Positions 10,036-19,924 of a DNA stretch of 64,000 nucleotides are shown one piece after another (positions within the stretch are counted from its first letter, which is position 1; every line of letters starts with the position of its first letter). The stretch is taken from the NCBI GenBank assembly GCA_902806565.1, contig CADCXA010000041.1, positions 186,001 through 250,000 of the forward strand, given 5' to 3'. The translations under genes were made by a program, and so were the position numbers. The notes under the pieces are model-generated. The model worked only from the letters and a program-made list of their open reading frames with translations. It did no database searches and was not told the origin of the DNA. The DNA comes from Hypoxylon rubiginosum. Its lineage: Eukaryota > Ascomycota > Sordariomycetes > Xylariales > Hypoxylaceae.

Positions 10036-10869
10036 CTAAGAGGTTAGGGGTCGCAGGGGTAGCACCTTGGTAGTCTCCGCGCTTTCTTGCGTCGGGGCCT
10101 CCTTCACCTCGTCAGCTTCGCCGTGGTAGTCGGTCATCTCGACATCTCCGTCTTCGACCTCATTGCCAGCAGGCTCCTTTGTCTCCGCCTTTCCCTCCGC
10201 ATCTATCTCCTCCGCTTCCTCATCCGCTTCCGTATCCTCATCCTCATCTCCATCGTCATCCTCGTCGTCTGAAGGCAGCGACATCGAGCTGTCGAAGTAA
10301 ATCGACATGATGAGAAGATTGTCCTCGTAGTGTTGCCTGGTTATATTTTGATTAGTCGGTGGCCATGAGTATTGAATTAATATGTATGGGTATACGTACT
10401 TGAGAGTCTCTGAGAACTTGTGCACGGCCGAGGCTAGTTTGCCATACTGGTGCTTGAACCTCTCGTACGGAGAGGCGGTGTTGTATTTCTCATGAGACAC
10501 GATGAGGGTAACGACGAGGGAAAAGATGGTGTGGCTAGGGAGTTCATCGCCAGCCCAAGGAACGGTCTGCTTGATGATGCCCCAATACTCTCCCGGCATC
10601 ATTTCCGAGATCTTGTCGGGATCTTCCTCCATAGAGGCGTTGGCTTGTTCGAAAATGGTCGTCAGCGCCTCGTCGACAATAATCTTGTTCAGATCACCAG
10701 CGAAAGCACGGATATGCTCCTTGATGGTGACTGAATCGACACTGGAGAGCATTGCGCGGCATCTCTTATCAGCGAAGTCGAAACCAATTCTGGGGACAAG
10801 TTCTCGCAGTCGGTATTTCTTAGCCTTGTACCGGGATGATTTTTTCCCATTGCGTCTTCGTCGAGCCAT
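10036..10869 (-). CDS. orphan protein, basic N-terminus and acidic C-terminus
   Basis: Model: complement(join(10036..10336,10400..10869)), 256 aa. The 63-bp intron (GTACGT donor at 10399, ACCAG acceptor ending at 10337) is a multiple of three and stop-free, so the unspliced frame also stays open; the splice sites are good and removing it joins ETLK to QHYEDNLLIM. The first 25 residues are strongly basic (MARRRRNGKKSSRYKAKKYR), nuclear-localisation-like. The middle is a predicted helical globular part with aromatic residues (GEYWGIIKQTVPWAGDELPS). The last 80 residues are almost all Asp/Glu. I do not recognise a family. The charge pattern suggests a nuclear protein, possibly chromatin-associated, which is only an inference. 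Confidence 0.75.
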   Translation of the reverse strand: MARRRRNGKKSSRYKAKKYRLRELVPRIGFDFADKRCRAMLSSVDSVTIKEHIRAFAGDLNKIIVDEALTTIFEQANASMEEDPDKISEMMPGEYWGIIKQTVPWAGDELPSHTIFSLVVTLIVSHEKYNTASPYERFKHQYGKLASAVHKFSETLKYVYPYILIQYSWPPTNQNITRQHYEDNLLIMSIYFDSSMSLPSDDEDDDGDEDEDTEADEEAEEIDAEGKAETKEPAGNEVEDGDVEMTDYHGEADEVKEAPTQESAETTKVLPLRPLTS

Positions 10870-11337
10870 CTTGATGGATTGGTTTGGATGAGTGATGATA
10901 TTTAGAAGCGGATGGTGGATGGCTCACTGAAGGGAATTTGAAGGTGCAGGAATTGTGGTGCGGTCGGGTTAACGAATTATGTGCCTTAGGTAAGGTAAGT
11001 GCCTACCACAATATGAGAATGAGAGGGCAGAAACCTAAGGTGCTGGGCAACGAGACTGTACAAGGAAAACAGTAGGCTAGGTGGCCTGCTATGACCTGTC
11101 TCGTTGCTGGCGGTGACAAACAGCCAGCGGCGACTAGGTACCTGCCTTGGTACCTAAGGTGGTTGCCGTACAACATAAGTAGCAAAGTAAGAAAGCATTC
11201 TATCACCACACCTACCAAGCCAGCCTGGTTAGCCAAGCTGGTTAAGGTCCTCACCCCTCTCCCCAGGAAGGGGTTCGAGCCCGGGAGTTGGCAAATACTA
11301 ACCACATTCTAGGGGCCGCTCTGGGGGATCTACTGCT

Positions 11338-11433
11338 ACAGTATAGCTCGTTAGTTGCTCGGAACGGTGTTTAAGCCCTACGCTTCGGGGGGGGACGACG
11401 TTGAACCTTTGACACTGTTCCGAGCTATACTGT
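11338..11433. repeat. interrupted inverted repeat
   Basis: The left arm ACAGTATAGCTCG (11338-11350) is followed by an 11-bp insertion that repeats GCTCG, then GAACGGTGT. The right arm at 11411-11433 is the reverse complement of ACAGTATAGCTCGGAACAGTGTC. The loop is about 40 bp and contains a G run. It could be a hairpin RNA, a small terminal-inverted-repeat relic or a decayed tRNA-derived piece. Confidence 0.6.
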
Positions 11434-11501
11434 CATTCATTACGAACTGTCTTTACTACTGATTCCAGTGTGTACAGCGGTGGGTTCGAGCCCCTCCACC
11501 A

Positions 11502-11504
11502 CTT

Positions 11505-11538
<34 letters not shown>

Positions 11539-11540
11539 CC
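11502..11540 (+). repeat. polypyrimidine (T-rich) tract
   Basis: A T-rich tract interrupted by single Cs follows immediately after a B-box-like GGGTTCGAGCCCC. T runs there would act as Pol III terminators if the upstream motif were transcribed. Confidence 0.7.
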
Positions 11541-12600
11541 AAAACTTCTTTTCCTTCCTGAAGATGCACTCTAATATTTGACACATTATTCTTTATTATT
11601 CACGAAAAGACGAAACATTTACTTGTTAGATATAACGTGTATAGCCACCTCCAAAATTGCAGGTACATTTCCTAGGTGTTTTCAGGAAGGCATAACACTC
11701 CAATTCTCCTTCTAGGCCTAAAATCGTACAATGAAAATCCATCCATCTTCGTCAGACTCAAAGCCACCCATTCCATTAGGGAGCTAGCAACCCATCTACA
11801 TTGGTAGCCTTTTAATCTGGAACTCTGGACATATAAAATATACAACTTTGGATACATCACAAAAGGGGCACATAGCCAATCACGAAGAGTTGCGACAAGT
11901 ATTCTATTTATTATTGGTGTGGATAATGTGCTGTCATGACTCAAAGTCACTTCTGTCTATAAGGTACCTACCTACCTCGGTAGGCACTCAAAGGTAACAC
12001 CTATTATCACTCCGAAAAGGTCTAGGTTCGAGTCCTCCAGCATGCCAGCCGTAGAGTCGGAGGATAAGATAGTTGGTCATGGCGGCATCGCTGGCAAGCA
12101 TTTCTGTTTCTTGTAGGGATAACGTCCGCGAGATGTCAGGAAAGTTGAAAGTCTGCCAACTCGAAGCCAAGGCCAAGAAAATCTAGTAAATATTCTGAAA
12201 TTCAGGAATAGCTCAGCTGAATATACGTCCATGTGATCATGCCCTTTATCTGTTGGATGTGGGCGAGGCCATCGGACGTCGCTATCACCAGCACCTCCAC
12301 GTGTTGGGATGGAGCTGACACGATCGAAGCCGGGACTTTTGTGCCGAAAAACGAGTATGGCGATATCACCAATTCCGATACTGTGCCTCGGGTCGAAACA
12401 ATCCTCGGATCTAATGGGTTGATCGTGAGGGCTAAAACTGTATAGCCTGTTGGAAAGAGCCAAAAGGTCCATCAAAATCTTATGCGCTCTCTGTCGAGCT
12501 TGGTAGGCGATATGCCAATATACCCAGCTAGCATCGCTGCTTCGTTTCGCCATGCATCGGGGTAATAGATGCGCACAACTTTCAACGGCCGAATCATTGC

Positions 12601-13585
12601 TCATTGACACACAGAAGGCCCCAGGGGTTCCAAGAAAGGCGTAGCCAAGCGCCACCCATAGACCCCGTCCCAGCTCTGCGGGGTTGTGAACGGCTCCAGG
12701 TTGGTACGGACGTTACCCACGACCGGGACGGGGGCGGTCTCGCCCGTGGTGAGGGACGTGTTGTACAGCCGCAAATAGTAATCGCACAGCTGGGGGTTCG
12801 CGAAGACCGGCTGGTTCGTCACGTTCTGGATAAAGTCCAAGGGATACGGCACGTTCCACACGGATGGCTCCGTATCAATCGTCAAGAATCTGCTCGCCGC
12901 AGTATCGTTGCTCTGGCTATGAGCGTACATCGTGCCGTCTAGTGTGTGAATATACGCATCGCACGGCGGGTCAAAGGTGGCGGGGTGCACCGTAATGCCG
13001 TACGACTCGGCACCCTCGATGGCGAGCTCGTTGGAGGCGGTAATCAGAAATGTCCCGGCCCAGCGAAAGGAACTGTGTCCGTCGCCGAATATGTCTATGA
13101 ATGGGAATTCCAACGACGCACGCTAAAGTGCAGTATTAGCTAAGCGAAGTTTCTGCTGAGTCCAGAGGAAATCAACTTACTGAAAAGTCAGGCAGAGATG
13201 CGTTTAGGGAGGAAACCCTTATATCGTGGTCATGTACAATCTGCGCTACCATCGGGTACATGCCAGCTGGGAACGAGGGGAGTAGCTCTCTGTATGCAGC
13301 CTCGGCGATTTCATATTCATCGGGGATAACCTCTCGGGCAGTTTGCAGAGGAATGGGGACGATAAGTGTGGTCCCGTTTAGGTTCCCAGTTGCATAACCG
13401 GGATACAGTTGGGAGTGTTGATTTGGACTGTCTAGTGACTGGCAGTCGGCCCGAGGAGGTAAAAGAAGGGCTTGCGACGAAGCTGCTCCTCGGATGGTAG
13501 CCGCTATTAAAGTATAGAACATGAGGCAGTGTGTTAGTTTCGCCAGCGGACGGAGTACTGAGAGAGGGCCATCTATGCTGGCCAT
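12601..13585 (-). CDS. secreted acetoacetate-decarboxylase-like protein
   Basis: Model: complement(join(12601..13122,13181..13585)), 308 aa. Donor GTAAGT at 13180, acceptor TTTAG ending at 13123, phase 0, joining PDFS to RASLEFPFID. The start MASIDGPLSV is preferred; in-frame ATGs at 13627 and 13678 give longer forms. A hydrophobic segment (LTHCLMFYTLIAATIRGAAS) near residues 17-36 looks like a signal peptide or anchor. The body has the order PIPLQTAREVIPDEYEI, GMYPMVAQIVHDHDIR, FGDGHSSFRWAGTFLITASN and VHPATFDPPCDAYIHTLDG, which I associate with fungal extracellular ADC-superfamily proteins. The catalytic lysine of bacterial acetoacetate decarboxylase is not recognisable, so activity should not be assumed. 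Several NxS/T sites fit secretion. Confidence 0.7.
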
Positions 13586-14845
13586 CTTTAGCGAAGCTAT
13601 TGATGATGATGACGAAGAGCTGTACATGGTGAAGGTGAACGTTAGAGGTAGCAAGCGTTGTGTTGTTAACACGAACAATAGGACAAAGTGCCACGAGGTC
13701 CTTTAATGTAGTATGCGTGGGTAAGGGGAGAATTGGTCTTTGATACTTTTTGTGGGATCAAAATTGAAACGGATGGTCGACATACCGAGATGAAGGAACT
13801 TTAGGTAGGATCTGATTGTTGGAAGAAACGGAAACAGAGGCTGACCCCTGCCAAGTGTTTACTGGAATAAGCTTATCGTATAATGTAACGAAGGTGTTAT
13901 GCAGTGATAATCCCGCAGTTGTAACTAAATCTAAGCCTGTTGCGGCAGTCGTCAAGCAAGACTAACAGGGTCGGATCAATTCTGCTGACCCAGGCAGGCA
14001 GGAACCGACTTTAAAGAGATGCGGCAGAGTTACCGGCAGTGAACCACGTAGCAGTCGGCGACCTTGTAGTATTGGCAAAATCGGGTGTAACACGCCGAGG
14101 TTACAGGGCCGTAGACTCAATTTCAACCTCCATGCGAAGTCCAAAAGCCACATGGTTCATATTCAGAAACATGTTTTCAGATGTTGGTCCAATCGCATCG
14201 CGACTTGGGTGAAACGGAAAGTTTCCAATCCGGAGCGGCATCGTGCATATGCGCGATGCGAAAAAAGGGGCTAAAAGAATCGTCAAAAAGCGGGACCCTG
14301 GCCGCCGTAGAAAGATTCCCGGCAGATCGGGACTAGTGGAGAACGGATGCGAAACGTTCCGGACAAATGAGAGGGCATTTCACTTAAGCACAACACGCGG
14401 CTCGTCGGCATGGCAGTTATCCGAAGCGGTGTTAATTTCTGCTTATGGTAGGATCCATATCATGTTCTTACCTACATATGAATCACACCCGGCCCGGACT
14501 AATTTTTCGAATCGGGAATGGGTAGGTAATGAACCGGTAGGGAAATGCAATTGAAGACGGATCCTGCTGCTTGTGATAGAGAAAGCTCTCTGAACCATTT
14601 TATTCTAGCCTCGCGCAATTGAAAAGATCAAGATGGTATCCTGTGGCTTTTTAACACTATGCCGTGATTGAATCTGACAGGGGCAGCAAATCCAAGTCGT
14701 CGATGTCAGATGGCTGAGACCCGATTACACCAATAAGCCGCAAATTCCTTCCCATCACGACTTACAGCAAAGAAATTACTAGGCACCAGGGACTTAATCC
14801 TTCGCTCCAGCTCATTCTATAACGGCAATATATTCATTCCCCCTT
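13586..14845. other. intergenic, nothing recognised
   Basis: About 1.26 kb between two genes on the minus strand. Short ORFs occur on both strands but lack protein-like composition. It includes the 3' flank of the GH5 gene and the promoter of the ADC-like gene. Confidence 0.5.
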
Positions 14846-16065
14846 CTAAGCCGGAAACTCAGCCAACTCCCCGCCGGCCACGCTAGCCCCGCCGCTCCAC
14901 TGCAGCTTCGCGGGCACGAGGGGCTGCAGCACCTTGAGCCAGACGGTGTCGTACAGGCTCGGGCCGCCGTCGACGGCCTTGCTCCCGGGCTCGAAGCTGC
15001 CGAAGTTCTGCCCGTCGCTGCAGCACGGGCTGGCCGACCCCCAGAAGGGACCCGCCGCCCACGCCGTCCAGCCGATGTACACGTCGTTGCCGTCCATGTA
15101 CTCGACGAAGTCGGTCAGCATGTCGTCGCACCCCGTGTTGTTGTGCCCGCCGAACTCGGTGATGAAGGCTTTGAGGTTGTGCTCCTGTTGGCGCGTTAAT
15201 CAATCATATTCTATGTCAGAAGTGACAATTCACTCACCTTCAGCCAACTCGTCACGGCCGCCAGGTTGGTCGACGGGCCGCTCACGCACTCGCTGTGGCT
15301 GCCGCTGTAGTCCACGTCGAGATACTCGTGGATGTCGATCGCCGTGTTGTTGAGCGGGTCCGCGAACTGGTGCATGATGGCGCTGCTGGGGTCCGAGCCC
15401 TCGGCCCACGCGTGGCCCCCCGTCCAGCTGTTCCCGGGCATGATGATGAGGTTGCCGGCGCCGGCGGCGCGGATGGCGTCGATGGCCGCCTGGTTGTTCC
15501 GCAGCACCAGCTCCGTCGCCATGTCGTGCGGCTCGTTCATCAGCCCGAAGATGACCTTGTCGTTGTCGGCGAAGCGGCCCGCGAGCTCGCCCCAGAACTC
15601 GCCGAACTGCGCCGTCGTGGCGGCGGTGGGGTCCGAGGCGTTGCCGATCACGCTGCCGCTGTACGGCTGCGAGCTCGGGTCGTTGTAGCGCATGTAGTTG
15701 TGCGGGTCCAAGATGGCGTACGCGCCCTTGGTGATGGTCACGTAGTCGACCGCCTCCTTGAAGTAGTCGAAGTGGGTCTCGTTGAAAGTCTTTCCGAGGC
15801 CGGTTGCGACCGGGGCCATCCGCTCGAGCAAGAACGCGATGCGGAAGAGGTTGAGGTGGTTCTGGTCGACGTGGACGTCGATGCCGGCCTCGTCGATGAA
15901 TTTGTAGTCGACGCCGAACGTGCCTGGCAGGCCGGTCCCTGGAGTGGCATCCGCGGACCAGACTCCAAACTCGCCACCCGACTCAGCGACACCGGCATAG
16001 TAGATGGTGGCCGAAGCCGAGCATACCAAACTAGCGAGAAGCGTTGTTTGCTTCATCTTGGGCAA
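14846..16065 (-). CDS. GH5 endoglucanase (cellulase), secreted
   Basis: Model: complement(join(14846..15184,15238..16065)), 388 aa; intron GTGAGT...AACAG, phase 0. A second in-frame Met at 16056 gives the cleaner signal peptide MKQTTLLASLVCSASAT. The mature protein is a single GH5 domain of the fungal EGII (GH5_5) type: GVAESGGEFGVW at the start, LFRIAFLLERM, LDPHNYMRY, the acid/base glutamate in VIFGLMNEPHDM (about E178), HEYLDVDYSGSHSEC, and the nucleophile in FITEFGG (about E286), ending with GWTAWAAGPFWG. It should cut internal beta-1,4-glucan bonds outside the cell. There is no cellulose-binding module or linker, unlike the longer EGII forms. The N-terminal WSADATPGTG insert is typical. 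Identification is firm. Confidence 0.93.
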
Positions 16066-16708
16066 TGTGTAGAATTTGGTTGGGGGAGGTCAAATGGCCT
16101 GTTGATGCCGTTGGGACGAGCTGCCTCTTATACATCACGGGTTAACTAGACTGGTGCGTAATTGCTCGCTTGAGCTCAACGATATTGGCCCATGGTCATC
16201 AATAAAGTCAACCGATCTGCTTCTCTACGGAGATTAGACGATAGTACGCCGGTTCCCGTTTTGGTGATGAATGTGGAGATGCGTGGCAAATCGGTGCGCC
16301 AAGTCGGCGTAATACCGTCTCATCGAAGCCCGGGACTTCGGATCACATCGCGAGCTGCCCGTAGCACGAATATAGTTAATGAGAATGAACTAATGAAACG
16401 AGGTCATGAAGTAAGGTACAAGTATGAAATGTACGTTATTGTCTATAATGGGTATCACTGTGGTAAGAGTTGAGATCGCATGCGGAGGCATTCGCTCCGC
16501 CTATAGGTTTTGAGAAGACTCCAGTTAGCTCCGAATCCTTTCCCGGTGCTTTGATGATCGCCCCCCAATTACGTATATCGTGAATGATTACCGATATCAA
16601 CTGCCTTAGTAAAGCAGTAGAGTGAAACTCCCCATTCTTCGGTTGAGCCGCCGAACGAAGCTAGGGTTATGCGTAATGGGTATTGCAACCTCAATTGAGG
16701 CCGGATCG
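16066..16708. other. intergenic, nothing recognised
   Basis: 643 bp forming the GH5 promoter and the PGS1 3' flank. No TATA box or coding frame stood out. Confidence 0.5.
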
Positions 16709-18460
16709 CTACAGCGCGCCACCGACAAGACTGACGATCCACATGGCAATGCGCACCTTCAATCCGACTCGCCTTTCCGTCTTTGCGAAATCGTCCAGAG
16801 TAACAGGATTTGCATATTCCTGTAGCCATTCCTGCTCATCGCCTAGTCTCTTCTTCAAACTAGGGTCCTGGGTCACGATCAAAGCGCCCGCTTCAAGGTC
16901 GTGCGAGTAACTACGCTTCGTATAGTTGGAGCTTCCAATTATGCTGATTGATGGATTATGTTCATTGGGGAGAGTTATCCATAATCCCTTGGCATGGTAT
17001 GTCCATCCACCTGGCTCATTAACGGTGCCTCTCCTCCATTCCTTGAGGACGACTGCTGAATCTCGCTTTTGTTCTTTGATCGCGCGGAGAAATCTTCGAG
17101 CGAGTAATGTGTATGCATCTGGTAGGAGACCCGAGACACCTTTCGAGTTGTAAAAACCATTCGCATAAGGAGACGCTGTTATGACAACATTATTCCGTGA
17201 CGCTGTGGTTAGAAGGAGATTAGTGAGGGATGGGGCCGGGTTGAAGTATCCTGCTGTGAAAGTCCACGACGAGCCGGCATACTTAGGGGCAGCTAGTGTT
17301 TTCAGAACGTGTGTGATTACGGGAAGTTCAGTTGACGTATCCGGCTTCATCAGCTGCGAAAGCTGGCCGAGCATATAGACGGTCGTGTCCCCCGCTGTAA
17401 GTAAACCTTGATTCGGCGATTCGGCCTCACCAGTTGCATCCTTGGGTGATATCAACCCATGAATTAGACCGGTCGCTTTTGAGATATACTCTGCAGGCTG
17501 TTCCAGAGGAGATGGAGCCGCATTGGTCGATGGCCACTGCAGGCTGAACCCTGCAGCCCCATCTGAGGGTTGCACCAAGAAGCTTAGCGATGTGACGCCT
17601 CGATAGAGCTCCCAGAAATAGTTTGTCACCTCCTTCGAAGAGAATAGATGGTATCGATCTTGGCGATTAGTGAAATAATCGTTTGAAAGATTTGCGCTGT
17701 TCTGAAGTTAGTTAAATTGGTTTCGTAATTCGATAAAATCGCATACCCGGAAAGAATGATTTCGTCGTCGACGCCGTAAAGCTTCATATGCTGAAGGCCC
17801 CATCCTTCGTTGATGCGCTTTGGTATATGCTTCTTTCTTAGGCCAGTCAGATTGGGAGTATGGTACATTCGAATTTCGACCCGGCCAGAGCCAAATTCGG
17901 TGACTAAGGGGGCGAGAAGTGAGGCGCATGACGGCTCAGGCGCTTCTCGAGTCCCACGCAACGCGTCTGTAAGAATGCTCAGCTTTAGCTCAGGGTTCGC
18001 TCGCAGCGCATCTTGGAGCGTTACAATCTCATTGTAAGTTAGCTTTAATGATACCGCACAGTTTTATCAAGTTTCATACCAGCTCTTTCTCGGATTTGCC
18101 GATATAGAGTGTAGATAGGAATATTCGTTTCTTAGCACTTCGTATCCTTGCCTAACAATGTCAGCTGGTCATATTCATTCCAACTCCTAGTAGCACGTCA
18201 CTCACCTTCAATGTCTCATAAAAATCGGTGGGAGTTTTGAGGATTTGTATTTGAGATCCGCTAATCCTGAAAGAGGGTGCTATCTTATCCAATTCATTCG
18301 TGAAGGGCGCCAACATTCCTACAGAGCTTGTAGGGGCTGTTGGTGTAGGACTCGAAGGCATTGAATAGCGGCGGCAGCTTTGCTGGCCGTATCGACTTGC
18401 AGGCCGGGTTAAGACTGGTCGTAGCTTTAGGCAGCATCGTGATGCACCCCTTGCTATCAT
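16709..18460 (-). CDS. PGS1: CDP-diacylglycerol--glycerol-3-phosphate 3-phosphatidyltransferase (PGS1)
   Basis: Model: complement(join(16709..17696,17747..18027,18080..18151,18206..18460)), 531 aa; introns of 50, 52 and 54 bp, all phase-consistent. The N-terminus (MIARGASRCCLKLRPVLTRP) is Arg-rich and lacks acids, as in a mitochondrial presequence. It belongs to the phospholipase D superfamily with two HKD motifs: QHMKLYGVDDEIILSGANLS (H189, K191, D196) and WTYHAKGLWITLP with IIGSSNYTKRS (H437, K439). A hydrophobic segment (VRIAMWIVSLVGGAL) forms the C-terminus. PGS1 makes phosphatidylglycerophosphate, the committed step toward phosphatidylglycerol and cardiolipin in the inner mitochondrial membrane. 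It is divergent from NDUFA12, another mitochondrial gene. For the second exon, the acceptor TTAG at 18152 is needed to avoid a stop. Confidence 0.92.
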
Positions 18461-18819
18461 TGTGAATATGAGAAAGGGGCCTCTACTGTGGTGTTCATTA
18501 TGAGATTTGTTGTGGTTAGCTAAAAGCCAAAAGCTAAACCAGCTGGTTACGCCGTGAATTTTCGAGCTCAAAACCAGCTCTAACAATGGTTTATCGATAA
18601 GGTATGTAGGATGACGTTATTGGCATATGCACTTAAGGAAACTTTGAAATGGGGACGTGGGTACATAGGTACTTGCTTACCTACACACAGCCCGAGCAAT
18701 ACCCTGGGCCAATCCGGGGTGCTCCAATTCAATTGTCAACTCCACCAAACCATCACGTCGTTTCGCCTCTACCAAAGCTAAAGTGAAGACAGCGGAAGCG
18801 CAATTGACCACTGCCTATC
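18461..18819. promoter_or_regulatory. 359-bp divergent promoter of PGS1 and NDUFA12
   Basis: The two start codons are 359 bp apart and point outward. The stretch contains CTAGG/CCTAC-type repeats around 18660-18690 and a CCAAT-containing segment (GGGCCAATCC, 18707-18716). Both products act in the inner mitochondrial membrane, so shared control is plausible but inferred. Confidence 0.6.
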
Positions 18820-19564
18820 ATGTCGACTGTCACAAGAACCCTCGGCAACTTGTGGCGAGTAGGCTTCAAGGTCAGTAGTGTATTGCCTAGGTAGATTGAT
18901 AACTACTAACTCTTACGACAGGACTACTTCCACCAATTGAACGTACGCCGAACCTACCATCCATGAGCTGTTTATTCGATGCTAACGAGGGATCTCCGGA
19001 GCACAGTATATCGGTACGATAGAACGACTGATAGGATATCACGAAGATAATGCTGATGGACTGCAGGCGATACCAAGGCTGGCACCCTGATCGGTACCGA
19101 CCGATTTGGTAACAAATACTTCGAGAACAACGAAGAGCTGCCACGTACGTTCCCTCGACCTCGGCCGGGTGGTTTGAAGGGCAAATACTGATGGGACATA
19201 GTTCGAACACGATGGGTAGACTATAAGGTGCACGACTTCGACCCGTACGTATACCGTTACCACCTCCATTCGAGCTATTTCGCTAATGCCGCAATGCAGA
19301 GCCCAGATTGAGCCCGGCTGGCACGCCTGGATGTCCTATGCCGTCAACAACCCACCTTCCCAAGATCCCCTGCTCGCATACAAGCGACGGGTATGGGAGG
19401 ACACCGATGCCAAGACCATTCCGAATTACACATTGACAAGAGGCGCATACAAGCCCTACAACACGTATGTAGTTGGGAACCTAGTCCCGGCCATTCGCTA
19501 ACACCAAGATAGGGTGAAATCTAAGATCACAACGTGGGAACCGACTGCTGTTGAGAGAAAATAG
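18820..19564 (+). CDS. NDUFA12: NADH:ubiquinone oxidoreductase subunit NDUFA12 / B17.2 (complex I)
   Basis: Model: join(18820..18870,18922..18942,19007..19013,19067..19144,19202..19244,19300..19464,19513..19564), 138 aa, seven exons. Every junction closes in phase with canonical GT-AG ends. The third exon is only 7 nt (TATATCG) and is required to give the family motif DYFHQLNYIGDTKAGTLIGT. The rest follows the family: DRFGNKYFEN, RTRWVDYKVHDFDPAQIEPG, WHAWMSYAVNNPPSQD and PNYTLTRGAYKPYNT. This accessory subunit sits at the Q-module/membrane-arm interface of mitochondrial complex I. There is no separate presequence, as is usual for this subunit. Length fits the fungal homologues. Confidence 0.94.
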
Positions 19565-19924
19565 GCAACCGACTAAGGATACCATGTACATATTAGAGAA
19601 GTTCGGAGATCTCGAGCTGAACCGTCAAAATTCATAAACCTCGTTGCCTCTTTTTCCTTCATCTGTAAACTGTGCATCGACAGCAGGACACCTGGACCTT
19701 GCTCTGGGATATGCTTTTGCGAGACGATTCTTACTCGATAGACACTTCACCTTTCGAGTTTCACATCTCAATCCAAAATGAAGTAATCTATCAGTGAGAT
19801 ATTAAGCACTACCAGTTAGCCCAGACCACCGTTATTCACATCGTATGTTGCAACCTCCTATGTACTTTGGCAGGTATGTTTTATATTTTACGTCTTGATT
19901 GGATCTGTTGACCTATGACAGCAA
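19565..19924. other. intergenic, convergent 3' ends
   Basis: These 360 bp hold the 3' UTRs of NDUFA12 and the NmrA-like gene. I see nothing else. Confidence 0.5.

Larger units (their letters stand above)
10870..12600. other. intergenic with tRNA-like motifs and polypyrimidine tract
   Basis: About 1.7 kb without a supported protein gene. It contains three GGTTCGA-type motifs resembling a tRNA B box (about 11271, 11483 and 12032), an interrupted inverted repeat at 11338-11433, and a long polypyrimidine tract at 11502-11540. The segments around the B boxes do not fold into canonical tRNAs by eye. Confidence 0.5.

Noticed and set aside
11219..11292. Functional tRNA
   Set aside because: The acceptor ends pair, but the T stem does not and an internal ACCCCT/AGGGGT hairpin conflicts with the anticodon arm.
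12077..12655. 192-aa minus-strand ORF downstream of the ADC-like gene
   Set aside because: Overlaps the ADC-like stop in another frame, lacks family features and has noncoding-like composition.
15295..16149. 284-aa plus-strand ORF rich in Val, Arg and Asp
   Set aside because: Antisense shadow of the GC-rich GH5 coding sequence.
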